A stretch of DNA of 64,000 nt from Alphaproteobacteria bacterium (GCA_002690045.1 NZDE01000012.1:434001-498000), one strand, 5' to 3'; positions 45,717 through 54,721 are shown, numbered from the stretch's first letter. The notes: generated by a model from the letters alone, not told the origin. Made by a program: numbers and translations.

Positions 45717-47248
45717 GCAAACAAATACGCAACCTCGTCCTGATATTGGGTGATCAGCTGTCCTACAACATCAGCAGCCTTAATGATTTTGACCCTGCAC
45801 AAGATATGGTATTGATGTGCGAAGTGTGGGAAGAAGCAACCTATGTTAAGCATCATAAAAAGAAAATCGCCTTTTTATTTTCGGCCATGCGCCATTTTGC
45901 ACAGAGCTTAGAAGACAAAGGTTATAGGGTTTCCTATACGCAGCTTGATATAAGCGGTGATATAGATTCCTCTTTTGGGTCTGAAGTGATGCGCGCCATT
46001 GATCAATTTTCACCACGTAAAATCATCGTTACAGAAGCTGGTGAATATCGTGTCGCTGAAGACATGAAACAATGGGCTGAACGTTTTCATATCGATGTAG
46101 AAATACGTGAAGACACACGCTTCTTATCTAATATTGACGAATTCGCCGCTTGGGCAGATGGCCGCAAAACACTGCGCATGGAGTTTTTCTATCGTGAGAT
46201 GCGCCGAAAATATAATATTCTGATGGATGGTGACAGCCCCGTTGGCGGACAATGGAATTACGATTCCGAAAACCGCAGCCCCGCACAAGATAATATGCGC
46301 ATCCCCAAACCGCTTATCTTTGAACCGGATAATATTTCTACCGCATGTATGGATTTGGTCGAGGCCCGTTTTTCTCATCACTTTGGGGACATTAAACCAT
46401 TTTATTTTGCGGTGACACATGAGCAAGCAGAACAGGTTCTCGATAAATTTATTAAAGAGCGGCTGCCCAATTTTGGTACATATCAAGATGCCATGTTACA
46501 GGGCGAGCCTTGGATGTATCATTCCCATATCAGCTTTTACCTAAATTGTGGCCTAATTGACCCGCTTAAGACTATTCAGCGCGCTGAACAAGCTTATTTT
46601 GACGGCCATGCGCCATTAAATGCTGTAGAAGGCTTTATACGACAAATTTTAGGCTGGCGCGAATATATCCGCGGCATTTACTGGTTAAAAATGCCCGACT
46701 ATCAAGATGAAAATTTCTTAGAGGCCCAGCGCGACCTACCATGGTTATTTTGGGATGGCAAAACCAAGATGAACTGTCTGCGCCAATGTGTGCTTGAAAC
46801 CAAAGAAAATGCCTATGCCCATCATATTCAACGCCTCATGGTGCTCGGTAACTTTTCGCTGCTCGCGGGGCTTGACCCCAAGCAAGTCAATGAGTGGTAT
46901 TTAATTGTTTATGCGGATGCCTATGAATGGGTTGAAATGCCCAATGTTAGCGGCATGATCCTCTATGCGGATGGCGGGTACCTGGCAAGCAAACCTTATG
47001 CCGCGAGCGGTGCGTATATCAACCGCATGTCAGATTATTGCAAAAATTGTTCATATAAAGTCAGCAAGAAAAACGGCCCTGAGGCTTGCCCGTTTAATTA
47101 CCTATATTGGGATTTCTTCATACGCCATGAAGACACATTAAAGGGTAACCCCCGTCTTAATCATAGCTATAGAACACTTAGCAAAATGAGTGATGAAAAA
47201 CGTGCAGCAATAAAACATGATGCTGACAGATTCCTTAAGGAATTATAA
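45713..47248 (+). CDS. FeS-type cryptochrome/photolyase-related protein
   Basis: This 511-residue protein belongs to the deoxyribodipyrimidine photolyase-related (FeS-BCP/CryPro, PhrB-like) group. It starts with LVLILGDQLSYNISS and has FAD-pocket and DNA-contact blocks (GFIRQILGWREYIRGIYWL, HHIQRLMVLGNFSLL). Cysteines in MSDYCKNCSYKV and EACPFNYLYWDFF fit the [4Fe-4S] cluster ligands with a further Cys earlier (MNCLRQCVLE). Such enzymes repair (6-4) photoproducts or act as light sensors. It closes the oxidative/light-stress gene run. Confidence 0.9.
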   Translation: MSKQIRNLVLILGDQLSYNISSLNDFDPAQDMVLMCEVWEEATYVKHHKKKIAFLFSAMRHFAQSLEDKGYRVSYTQLDISGDIDSSFGSEVMRAIDQFSPRKIIVTEAGEYRVAEDMKQWAERFHIDVEIREDTRFLSNIDEFAAWADGRKTLRMEFFYREMRRKYNILMDGDSPVGGQWNYDSENRSPAQDNMRIPKPLIFEPDNISTACMDLVEARFSHHFGDIKPFYFAVTHEQAEQVLDKFIKERLPNFGTYQDAMLQGEPWMYHSHISFYLNCGLIDPLKTIQRAEQAYFDGHAPLNAVEGFIRQILGWREYIRGIYWLKMPDYQDENFLEAQRDLPWLFWDGKTKMNCLRQCVLETKENAYAHHIQRLMVLGNFSLLAGLDPKQVNEWYLIVYADAYEWVEMPNVSGMILYADGGYLASKPYAASGAYINRMSDYCKNCSYKVSKKNGPEACPFNYLYWDFFIRHEDTLKGNPRLNHSYRTLSKMSDEKRAAIKHDADRFLKEL

Positions 47249-47249
47249 C

Positions 47250-47283
47250 CCCACTCCACCTTAAAAAAATAATATGGAGTGGG
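47250..47283. terminator. Terminator between convergent photolyase and SbtA-like genes
   Basis: CCCACTCCA (47250-47258) pairs with TGGAGTGGG (47275-47283) across a 16-base A-rich loop, and T-rich sequence follows. It can serve both converging transcripts. Confidence 0.65.
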
Positions 47284-47291
47284 CTTTAAAT

Positions 47292-48272
47292 TTAGGGCAC
47301 TAATAAATATTGCACGGCTGAGTAATATAAAGGAATACCCACAATAATATTAAACGGGAATGTTACCGCAAGCGACATAGGAACATATATAGACGGGTTC
47401 GCTTCGGGTAACGCTAGACGCATAGCAGCTGGCACTGCAATGTAAGACGCGCTGGCGCACAGAACGGTAAATAGCAAAGCTGTGCCAATATCCAGGCCAA
47501 TCAAAAAGCTTGCGCCCAAACCCACTGCAGCCCCCATTAACGGCATATATATTCCGAATAAAATGAGACTGAAGGTAAAGTTTTTTAAATGTTCCAAATT
47601 GCGCGCAACGAGCAAACCCATATCAAGCAAAAATAAACACAAAATGCCTTGGAATGGGTCGCTGATGAACCCAGAGACCTGATTCATTCCCGCCTCTCCT
47701 GACGCCCAACCGATGCCAAACGCACCGAGTAGAAGTAAAATTGCGCCATTTGTTGCTATCTCATGCGTTAGCCCCCTTGTACCCTTACGGTTTTGAACGA
47801 CATCCCCTTTACGTGCAATGAAAAGGCCCGACATAATAGCGGGTGCTTCCATAAGCGCTAATACAGCAACAATATAACCTGCATAAATAATCTCATTAGC
47901 CTCCAAGAATGTTGCAGCCGTCGCAAATGTAACCATACTGATCGAGCCATAATGTGCAGCCACAGCTGCCGCCGTTTTTTTGTCTAGTTTTGTTGTGAAT
48001 TTCAGAAGAATATAGGCCAAGAAAGGTTGAACGAACCCTATCGCCACCCCGGCTAAAGCTGTAAAAATCACTTCGTTATTGATTTCAGGCGTATCTGCAA
48101 TGGCCACACCACCTTTAAAACCAATCGCCATCATCAAATATAATGACAAGAATTTACTAATGCTGTCTGGTACAGATAAGTCAGACTTAACCAAACCTGC
48201 AAAAACACCTAAAGCAAAAAACATGATTGCAGGTGTAAATAAATTTTGTTCAACAATTGTAAAAAAATCCAT
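47292..48272 (-). CDS. SbtA-like sodium-dependent bicarbonate permease
   Basis: This 326-residue protein has about ten membrane segments and the SbtA (DUF897) pattern: FFALGVFAGLVKSDLSVPD, LMMAIGFKGGVAI, and AAHYGSISMVTFATA in the second half. SbtA takes up bicarbonate with sodium in cyanobacteria; the role in heterotrophs is less clear, possibly supplying carboxylases. AGGG lies eight bases before the ATG at 48272, preferred over a GTG nine bases upstream. It is divergent from a LysR regulator that probably controls it. Confidence 0.8.
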   Translation of the reverse strand: MDFFTIVEQNLFTPAIMFFALGVFAGLVKSDLSVPDSISKFLSLYLMMAIGFKGGVAIADTPEINNEVIFTALAGVAIGFVQPFLAYILLKFTTKLDKKTAAAVAAHYGSISMVTFATAATFLEANEIIYAGYIVAVLALMEAPAIMSGLFIARKGDVVQNRKGTRGLTHEIATNGAILLLLGAFGIGWASGEAGMNQVSGFISDPFQGILCLFLLDMGLLVARNLEHLKNFTFSLILFGIYMPLMGAAVGLGASFLIGLDIGTALLFTVLCASASYIAVPAAMRLALPEANPSIYVPMSLAVTFPFNIIVGIPLYYSAVQYLLVP

Positions 48273-48385
48273 CTCTATCACCCTTATATTTAAACTTTGA
48301 GTGTTTTAAACAATTGCAATAGATAAGTAAAATTGATAGTTTTAATTAAATTTATTTATAAAATTAATAAATTAAGATAGAGCAA

Positions 48386-49255
48386 ATGCCTTTTCACACA
48401 GATACACTAACCTTAAAAGCTTTTATTGCCGTTGCAGAGACACAGAGTTTTAGCAAAGCCGCACAAATTATTGGGCGCAGCCAATCTGCTGTGAGTCTAC
48501 AAATAAAAAGATTAGAAGATGCACTAAAGACTCCTTTGTTTATTCGCACAAGCAGATCCGTTGCGTTATCCGAAAATGGGGAGATCTTTTTGGGTTATGC
48601 CCGCCGCATGATAGATCTACAGCGCGAAGCGTTTAGCCGCATAACTGAGCCAGACATACAGGGCGAAATTACACTTGGCGTGCCCGAAGATTTTGCAACA
48701 CATTATTTACCAGAAATATTATCTGCTTTTGCGCAGCAGCACCCACACGTTCAATTGCATGTTGTCTGCGACCTTACATTGAACTTATTAAAACAATACA
48801 AAAATGAGCAACTGGATATTGCTATTTTAAAGCGTGATCCTGAAAAAGTAACTGGCGGCACAAATGTTTGGCGTGAACCACTCGTATGGGCCGCAGCTGA
48901 ACACTATCAACCTAAATCTACACTTCAATTGGTATTATCCCCGCAGCCTTGCATATATCGCGCACGTGCAATTGCTGCCCTAGACCATGCACATATTAAC
49001 TGGCAAATATCTTATAGCAGCCCAAGCCTCGCGGGGAATATTGCTGCTGTGCGTGGCGGTTTAGGTATAACGGTATTGCCTGCGAACATGATTCCAACAG
49101 GCATTATAGCGATAGACCATAAATTTGAATTACCTAAACTTGAGGACTCACAGCTAGCCTTAATGAAAAAAGATAGCTTGTCACCAGCAGGAAACGCTTT
49201 TGTAAATCACATAATTTCTTCCCTAGAAAAGCCTATCAAGCTGAACACCAAATAA
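48386..49255 (+). CDS. LysR-family transcriptional regulator (copy 1)
   Basis: This 289-residue regulator has an N-terminal HTH (LKAFIAVAETQSFSKAAQII, SQSAVSLQIKRLED) and a LysR substrate-binding domain (ITLGVPEDFATHYLPEIL). It is divergent from the SbtA-like gene with a 113-base AT-rich gap, the classic arrangement for control of the neighbour. A very similar regulator lies 470 bases downstream, so the two are probably products of duplication. Confidence 0.9.
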   Translation: MPFHTDTLTLKAFIAVAETQSFSKAAQIIGRSQSAVSLQIKRLEDALKTPLFIRTSRSVALSENGEIFLGYARRMIDLQREAFSRITEPDIQGEITLGVPEDFATHYLPEILSAFAQQHPHVQLHVVCDLTLNLLKQYKNEQLDIAILKRDPEKVTGGTNVWREPLVWAAAEHYQPKSTLQLVLSPQPCIYRARAIAALDHAHINWQISYSSPSLAGNIAAVRGGLGITVLPANMIPTGIIAIDHKFELPKLEDSQLALMKKDSLSPAGNAFVNHIISSLEKPIKLNTK

Positions 49256-49260
49256 ACACC

Positions 49261-49587
49261 CTAGAATTTAGGCACTACACTGTAATCATATTTTAAAGAC
49301 AGGTTTTCACTCATCTCTGCGCTATGCCCATAACATTTGTTTTGTTTTTTATTAAACACAACACGCACGCCATCTTTAGAAACCCCAGATACGACATCAT
49401 CATTAGATATACCAGAAAGGGCAATTCTGTGAACCTTCTCTTGGAGGGCGGGCATAACGCGAATTTCTTGCTTTTCTTGATCAAAGTAACATTTTGTACT
49501 TGATGCAGGCCTATGATAAATGTCACACGCGCTTAATGTTGTAGATAAACCGACAGCGACAAAAGTTTGAGATAATAAGTTCTTCAT
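49261..49587 (-). CDS. Small putative lipoprotein
   Basis: This 108-residue protein has a signal peptide and a lipobox (STTLSACDIY), two further cysteines and a basic body. I know no family. It lies between two similar LysR genes, convergent with the first and divergent from the second, which may control it. Confidence 0.6.
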   Translation of the reverse strand: MKNLLSQTFVAVGLSTTLSACDIYHRPASSTKCYFDQEKQEIRVMPALQEKVHRIALSGISNDDVVSGVSKDGVRVVFNKKQNKCYGHSAEMSENLSLKYDYSVVPKF

Positions 49588-49726
49588 AAATATTAACTCC
49601 TTTATTAGCGTTTACTTAAACAAGAAATTACATAATTATTGCACATATGTCAAGGAATAATATTTGATTTTCTTATAATCTTTCTTTATTTTATAAATAA
49701 TTCAAATACACAAGAGAGCCAACTCC

Positions 49727-50587
49727 ATGCCCTTTCATTTAGACGACATTCAATTAAAAAGCTTTATTGCTGTCGCCGAAACAGGAAGCTTCAGCCAAGC
49801 TGGTGATATTGTTGGCAGAAGCCAATCAGCGGTAAGTATACACATACAGAAACTAGAGCAGGGCCTAAGATGTGAGCTTTTTGATAGAAAGCACAAAGAA
49901 ATCCACCTAACGGAAAAGGGTGAGCTATTTTTAGCGTATGCAAGAAAAATCATAGAGTTACAGTGGGAAGCCTTCAGCAAAATTAACGAGCCCGAAGTCA
50001 AAGGCGTAATTAGGCTCGGTGCGCCAGATGACTTTGCTAGCCATTATTTATCGGAAATATTAGCAAACTTCTCTAAATATCATCCGCAAGTTCAGTTGAA
50101 CATTAGATGCGACCTTACATTAAACCTTTTAAGCGAATATGAGGCTGGAAATTTAGATCTTGTACTTATCAAAAGGGATGCAGGAACCATCAAAGGCGGC
50201 ACAGTCGTTTGGAAGGAACCACTGGTATGGGTGTGCTCCGAGAAACATAAGCCCAAAGAACCAGTACAGCTTATTCTATCTCCCGCACCTTGCGTTTATC
50301 GTTCAAGAGCTTTAGCGGCCCTAGAGCGCCTTAGAAAACCTTGTGAAGTGGTCTATACAAGCCCCTGTATAGATGGGAGGATATCTGCCGTAAAAGCAGG
50401 CCTTGGAATTACAGTTCTTCCACTCAACTTCATACCAAAAGGGCTAGTTCCTGCCCACGCAAGCTTCAGATTGCCACCTTTACAGGACTGTGAAATTGCC
50501 CTGCTAAGGTCAGCCAAGCTACCTGAAGCAGGTACAGTCCTTGCGGATCACATATCACATAGTTTGGAAAAAATACCACACTATTAA
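49727..50587 (+). CDS. LysR-family transcriptional regulator (copy 2)
   Basis: This 286-residue LysR regulator is closely similar to the one at 48386: both start MPFH, share LKxFIAVAETxSFSxA, SQSAVS and LxLGxPxDFAxHYLxEIL, and have the CDLTLNLL segment in the binding domain. The HTH is at residues about 8-60. It is divergent from the small lipoprotein gene. Differences in the effector region (two added Cys, as in LVWVCSEKH) suggest a changed ligand. Confidence 0.9.
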   Translation: MPFHLDDIQLKSFIAVAETGSFSQAGDIVGRSQSAVSIHIQKLEQGLRCELFDRKHKEIHLTEKGELFLAYARKIIELQWEAFSKINEPEVKGVIRLGAPDDFASHYLSEILANFSKYHPQVQLNIRCDLTLNLLSEYEAGNLDLVLIKRDAGTIKGGTVVWKEPLVWVCSEKHKPKEPVQLILSPAPCVYRSRALAALERLRKPCEVVYTSPCIDGRISAVKAGLGITVLPLNFIPKGLVPAHASFRLPPLQDCEIALLRSAKLPEAGTVLADHISHSLEKIPHY

Positions 50588-50710
50588 AAAATCGAATACA
50601 AAGTAGAATATCATAAAAATATAGAATAATGCTCTCTTTCACATTGAAAAGGGAAATAATAACAATATATCATGTTATATAACAACGCACACAACTCAAA
50701 GGAGAGCATG

Positions 50711-50962
50711 ATGTCAGTTAAAAGGTTTAAATCTTTATTATATAAATCGAGTAAAATCCAAGCCGAGATAATCAAGGAGCAGAAGCGCCCAAAACCTAAC
50801 TGGCTGAAACTCTGCAGAATGAAAAAGCTGCGACTTTCTATGAAAGATAAAATGTTAGAGCTCAGTCAACAATATGCGAGTTTGAATACGCTACTAGACT
50901 ACAAAACAGTTAAAGTGCGATCGAACGCGATCGAAAACTACCGATACAGAAGATACCAATAG
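50711..50962 (+). CDS. Small basic protein, DUF465/YdcH-like
   Basis: This 83-residue basic protein has a central helix RPKPNWLKLCRMKKLRLSMK that resembles the YdcH/DUF465 pattern (hydrophobic-LKxxRLxLKD). The ATG at 50711 has GGAG six bases upstream; an ATG three bases earlier is too close. It stands alone, followed by a long hairpin terminator with a C-rich loop. The cellular role of YdcH proteins is not known. Repeated GCGATCG motifs occur near its end. Confidence 0.55.
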   Translation: MSVKRFKSLLYKSSKIQAEIIKEQKRPKPNWLKLCRMKKLRLSMKDKMLELSQQYASLNTLLDYKTVKVRSNAIENYRYRRYQ

Positions 50963-50978
50963 CCCAAACTTCGCCCCT

Positions 50979-51043
50979 TGCGCCCTTGATCGAACCCTCA
51001 CGCTCACAAACACACCCCCCAAGATCAAGGGCGCATCTTTTTT
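50979..51043 (+). terminator. Long-stem terminator with C/CA-rich loop
   Basis: TGCGCCCTTGATC (50979-50991) pairs perfectly with GATCAAGGGCGCA (51023-51035), followed by TCTTTTTT. The 31-base loop is rich in CCC and CACAC, unusual for a plain terminator. It could give a stable 3' end RNA with a single-stranded C-rich loop. Confidence 0.7.
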
Positions 51044-51140
51044 GTTTATAAACAACAGAAAAAGGTGGTGTGTATATCGCGCTAGATGGACAATGTAAAA
51101 TACGCGTTTTTAATTCTCATTAAATTGAAGGTAAGCTCTA

Positions 51141-52550
51141 TTGGAACAACAGCAGCAAAAAAAGCTAGAACAAGATGTTGGCGTTTATTACGCCCCTTGG
51201 GAAAAATCAGCCGACAGAATCATTACACCTTTTGAAAAGTTTGTACACCATGAGTCTAGCAGCGCGTTTGTTCTCGCCGCAGCAACCATAATTGCACTCA
51301 TTTTAGCCAACTCCGCCTTTTACGGCTTATATACAGAAATAACGCATATTAAGCTTGGCTTTTCTATTGGCACCATAAGCCTTTATAAATCAATGCATCA
51401 CTGGGTAAATGACGGCTTAATGGCTCTGTTCTTCTTTGTGATTGGTTTGGAGTTAAAACGTGAAATCCTCATCGGAGAACTCTCCACCATGAAAAAAGCT
51501 GCCCTCCCTATATTTGCTGGGATAGGCGGCATGCTAGTACCTGCAGCTATATTTTATATCATAAACATCAATGGTCCTGGCATAAATGGCTGGGCCATAC
51601 CAATGGCGACTGACATTGCTTTTGCCATTGGACTTATGGTTCTTCTGGGCAACAGAATACCCAGGTCGCTTATGGCCTTCCTTGTCGCACTGGCTATCGC
51701 TGATGACCTTGGCGCCGTTACGGTTATCGCCTTATTTTATACTGAGAACCTTAACATCTCAGCATTATTATTAAGCGCGTTCTTTGTTCTTGTCCTTCTA
51801 ATCTTTAACAGATCTGGCTTAAGAAACCCGATCCCATATTTCATAGTTGCAATAGGGTTATGGTTTGCAATGCTCGAGTCAGGTGTTCATGCCACTTTAG
51901 CCGGTGTTATTGGTGCAATGACCATACCATGCCGTCAAAAACTGGACACAAGCTTATTTGAAGTTAAAGCAGAAGAGCTGCTCAAAAAGTTCAAAAGCAG
52001 CAGAAACGCCGAAAAGAACATTTCGAAGAACTTTGTGATGCGCTCTATTATTTACGAGCTAGAAGATAAGATTAAAGAAGTCATGACCCCACTACACCGC
52101 CTCGAACATTTGTGGCACGTTCCTGTGGCGTTTATAGTTATTCCTATTTTTGCATTTTTTAATGCTGGTGTTCCCATGGAAACCGATGCCATAAACCAAG
52201 AAACGTCCCATGTCTTCTTTGGGATTGTTGCAGGTCTTGTTTTAGGAAAATTAATAGGAATTGTTGGGTTTAGCTGGCTTGCAATTAAACTTAAATTAGC
52301 TCAACTTCCAACAAATACTCAGTTCACGCATATTATTGGAACTGCGCTTTTGGCGGGAATAGGTTTCACTATGTCCATATTTATTGCACAGTTGGCTTTT
52401 GGAAAAGAAGAAGAGCTGCTTCAAGCCGCCAAAATGGGCATCATTGCTGCTTCAGTACTTGCAGGCAGCATTGGCTACTCAATATTATGGGTCTTAGGTA
52501 AAAATAAAAGATACAAGTCAAGCTCAGAGCGCGATAATTGCGACGCTTAA
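51141..52550 (+). CDS. nhaA: Na+/H+ antiporter NhaA
   Basis: This 469-residue antiporter exports sodium in exchange for protons at the inner membrane. The ion-binding aspartate pair is present in LALAIADDLGAVTVIALFY, after DIAFAIGLMVLLGNRIP. It is longer than the E. coli protein, with an added cytoplasmic loop near residues 270-320 (charged, KSSRNAEKN). It starts at a TTG (AAGG nine bases upstream). The expected surroundings of a salt-exposed organism are consistent with it. It is transcribed alone. Confidence 0.9.
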   Translation: MEQQQQKKLEQDVGVYYAPWEKSADRIITPFEKFVHHESSSAFVLAAATIIALILANSAFYGLYTEITHIKLGFSIGTISLYKSMHHWVNDGLMALFFFVIGLELKREILIGELSTMKKAALPIFAGIGGMLVPAAIFYIININGPGINGWAIPMATDIAFAIGLMVLLGNRIPRSLMAFLVALAIADDLGAVTVIALFYTENLNISALLLSAFFVLVLLIFNRSGLRNPIPYFIVAIGLWFAMLESGVHATLAGVIGAMTIPCRQKLDTSLFEVKAEELLKKFKSSRNAEKNISKNFVMRSIIYELEDKIKEVMTPLHRLEHLWHVPVAFIVIPIFAFFNAGVPMETDAINQETSHVFFGIVAGLVLGKLIGIVGFSWLAIKLKLAQLPTNTQFTHIIGTALLAGIGFTMSIFIAQLAFGKEEELLQAAKMGIIAASVLAGSIGYSILWVLGKNKRYKSSSERDNCDA

Positions 52551-52769
52551 GCCTAATGGCGCTAGTGATTAAAATGGTTGAGAAGTCCTGAATTTGCATA
52601 TACCGCGGCACGAAGGATACTTCAACCTGTCGTGAACTCAGTGGATAACGTATGTAATACAGCACAGCGAACTTAATTATTTTAGGGGAAGCATTGGACT
52701 AAATGGCAGAGCTTAAAGTTTACCGCTAAATTTTCTCCATTCTATACTCTAGCTTCGCGCATCTGATAA

Positions 52770-54101
52770 TCAAATTACCCCATACGCTTTCATGGCATCG
52801 GCAACGCTTACAAACCCGCCGATATTCGCCCCTTTGATATAATCAATCTGATCCCCACTTTTGCCGTACTCGGCGCAAATATCGTGAATATCTTTCATCG
52901 TTCTCTGCAGCGTTTCATCAACTTTTCGACACCCCCATGACAGCCTTTGTGCGTTTTGTGTACGCTCAAGTCCCGATACGACAACGCCGCCAGCATTAGC
53001 TGCTTTTGCTGGTGCGATAGTCATGTCTTTCTCACGCAGGAAATCCGTTGCTTCGGCTGTTAAAGGCATGTTGGCAGCCTCACATACAACAGAGGCGCCC
53101 GCGTCCTGTATATTTTTGGCATCTTCGATTTCGACTTCATTTTGTGTTGCGGCTGGAATGGCAACATCATACTCTTCCTGCCAAGGCTTTTTACCATCAT
53201 GATATGTGATGCCCTTTTCATTGAGGTCAGACAATCTGCCGCGTTTTTCTTCTTTGAGCGTGCGGATAACCGCAAGCTGCTCTTCACTGATGCCGTCTTT
53301 CGCACAGATATAACCCTTGCTGTCAGATAATGTGATCACGGACGCACCTTCTTCGATCAACTTCTCCGCCGTATAGAGTGCTACATTCCCTGCACCGGAT
53401 ATGGCGCACCGTTTACCCTCAAGCTTGTCATCATGCGCCTCCAGAATATCTTTCAGAAAGTAAACACAGCCATAGCCGGTTGCTTCTTTTCGGATGCAAC
53501 TGCCGCCAAAAGCCGGGTTTTTGCCTGTGAGGACACCATGATGCACTCCTGTGATTTGTTTGTAAGCACCAAAAAGATAGCCGATCTCCCGGTTTCCAAC
53601 ACCAATATCGCCGGCAGGAATGTCGTGGTCCGGGCCAATATATTTGTGTAACTCCATCATAAAGGCCTGACAAAACCGCATTACCTCTGCTTCACTTTTG
53701 CCTTTCGGGTCAAAATCTGAACCGCCTTTTCCGCCACCCATCGGTAAGCCGGTGAGCGCATTTTTGAAGGTTTGCTCGAAGGCCAAAAATTTGAACGTAT
53801 CTAGTGTGACGGACGGATGAAATCGAAGGCCGCCTTTATAGGGACCAATCGCGTTGTTATACTGCACACGAAAGCCACGATTGGTCTGGATTTCCTTGTT
53901 GTCATCCCGCCAGGTCACGCGAAATTCAATAACCCGGTCAGGTGTCAAAAGCCGCTCAACAATTTTCTCATCCATATATTCTTGCTTGTCTCCAACAAAC
54001 GGCAGGACATGCTCCATGACATCATCAACAGCCTGATGAAACTGGTCCTGACCTTGTGTCTGACTTTTAATTCTTTTGATCTGGTCTTCGTGATCTGACA
54101 T
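52770..54101 (-). CDS. gdhA: NADP-dependent glutamate dehydrogenase
   Basis: This 443-residue enzyme forms glutamate from 2-oxoglutarate and ammonium with NADPH. It has the catalytic block LPMGGGKGGSDFDPKGKS with Lys, the GDIGVGNREIGYLFG region, and the nucleotide fold CAISGAGNVALYTAEKL. The ATG directly follows the TAG of the PH-domain gene, so the two are cotranscribed from an EcfG-type promoter. Base composition looks higher in GC than in its neighbours, which may reflect transfer or high expression. Stress control of GdhA would link ammonium assimilation to glutamate as a compatible solute. Confidence 0.95.
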   Translation of the reverse strand: MSDHEDQIKRIKSQTQGQDQFHQAVDDVMEHVLPFVGDKQEYMDEKIVERLLTPDRVIEFRVTWRDDNKEIQTNRGFRVQYNNAIGPYKGGLRFHPSVTLDTFKFLAFEQTFKNALTGLPMGGGKGGSDFDPKGKSEAEVMRFCQAFMMELHKYIGPDHDIPAGDIGVGNREIGYLFGAYKQITGVHHGVLTGKNPAFGGSCIRKEATGYGCVYFLKDILEAHDDKLEGKRCAISGAGNVALYTAEKLIEEGASVITLSDSKGYICAKDGISEEQLAVIRTLKEEKRGRLSDLNEKGITYHDGKKPWQEEYDVAIPAATQNEVEIEDAKNIQDAGASVVCEAANMPLTAEATDFLREKDMTIAPAKAANAGGVVVSGLERTQNAQRLSWGCRKVDETLQRTMKDIHDICAEYGKSGDQIDYIKGANIGGFVSVADAMKAYGVI

Positions 54102-54569
54102 CTAGGCCGCCAATTGATAATCTTTATTATTGTCTTCAATCTGCTTTTCAAGGTCTGATATATATGCAGATGCATTTGCAATCATACCTACAGATATGTT
54201 TGTTGTACCAATACCACCAATGTGAACTGTCGAAAAACCAAAAATTCGTCCAAGCAACGGCTCTTCTAAATAAGCATTTTCAATACGTTCAAAGTTAATA
54301 ATGATCCAATCACGCGAAAAAAAACCGTGGCGCAATACGACCTTCTTATCTGTTAAAATCAGTTTGGTCGTCTTGTAATGTATAATGGCTGCTACAAACG
54401 GAACTGACGCCATTAGAAGTATAACCGCCATCATAATAGGATGGAAAAACCCTGATAGTGCACCGATTAATAAATAGAGAAGCGGGAAAAAGAAAACCGC
54501 AGGATGAACAAAATTAACGCGCACAATATTTTCATCATCTGATAAAAAAGTTTTATATGTCTGTATCAT
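54102..54569 (-). CDS. Bacterial PH-domain (bPH2/YdbS-like) membrane protein
   Basis: This 155-residue protein has two membrane segments near residues 25-65, followed by a bacterial PH domain (TTKLILTDKKVVLRHGFFS, FERIENAYLEEP, TVHIGGIGTTNI). The ATG at 54569 has GGAGG eight bases upstream, better than the ATG at 54587. It is the first gene after an EcfG-type promoter, followed without gap by gdhA. Function within the stress response is unknown. Confidence 0.8.
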   Translation of the reverse strand: MIQTYKTFLSDDENIVRVNFVHPAVFFFPLLYLLIGALSGFFHPIMMAVILLMASVPFVAAIIHYKTTKLILTDKKVVLRHGFFSRDWIIINFERIENAYLEEPLLGRIFGFSTVHIGGIGTTNISVGMIANASAYISDLEKQIEDNNKDYQLAA

Positions 54570-54591
54570 AGTTATATCCTCCAACACATCT

Positions 54592-54617
54592 AACGCATCT
54601 CTTTGCTGATAAGTTCC
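54592..54617 (-). promoter_or_regulatory. EcfG-type general stress promoter for PH-domain/gdhA operon
   Basis: Minus strand GGAAC (54613-54617) and CGTT (54592-54595) are 17 bases apart, an exact match to the alphaproteobacterial EcfG consensus. The predicted start near 54585 leaves a leader of about 16 bases. Confidence 0.7.
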
Positions 54618-54625
54618 ATAAAAAA

Positions 54626-54649
54626 AGCCCCGCTTGGGGAAGCGGGGCT
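54626..54649 (-). terminator. Intrinsic terminator
   Basis: AGCCCCGCTT (54626-54635) pairs with AAGCGGGGCT (54640-54649) around a 4-base loop. On the minus strand it is followed by seven T, so it ends the transcript of the 79-residue protein gene. Confidence 0.9.
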
Positions 54650-54654
54650 AGTAA

Positions 54655-54706
54655 CGCGAATAAAGTCGTGTGTGTGAGTTGGGTAGGGACTAGTGGGTTA
54701 TTCGCG
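54655..54706 (-). ncRNA. Candidate 3' UTR stem with C/CA-rich loop, possible small RNA
   Basis: CGCGAATAA (54655-54663) pairs with TTATTCGCG (54698-54706). The 34-base loop, read on the minus strand, is CCCACTAGTCCCTACCCAAC followed by a CACACACA run. Directly downstream is the strong terminator at 54626-54649. The layout (C-rich loop, then terminator, after a small stress gene) recalls 3'-derived sRNAs of alphaproteobacteria. Evidence is structural only. Confidence 0.35.
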
Positions 54707-54721
54707 CAAATCAAACTTTAA

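Noticed and set aside
50918-50940. GCGATCG repeats as a HIP1-like or origin element
   Set aside because: Only two copies occur, inside a coding region, with no other origin features such as DnaA boxes.
52551-52769. Possible gene or IS remnant between nhaA and gdhA
   Set aside because: All frames are broken by stops and no family motif is visible; I see nothing I can support there.
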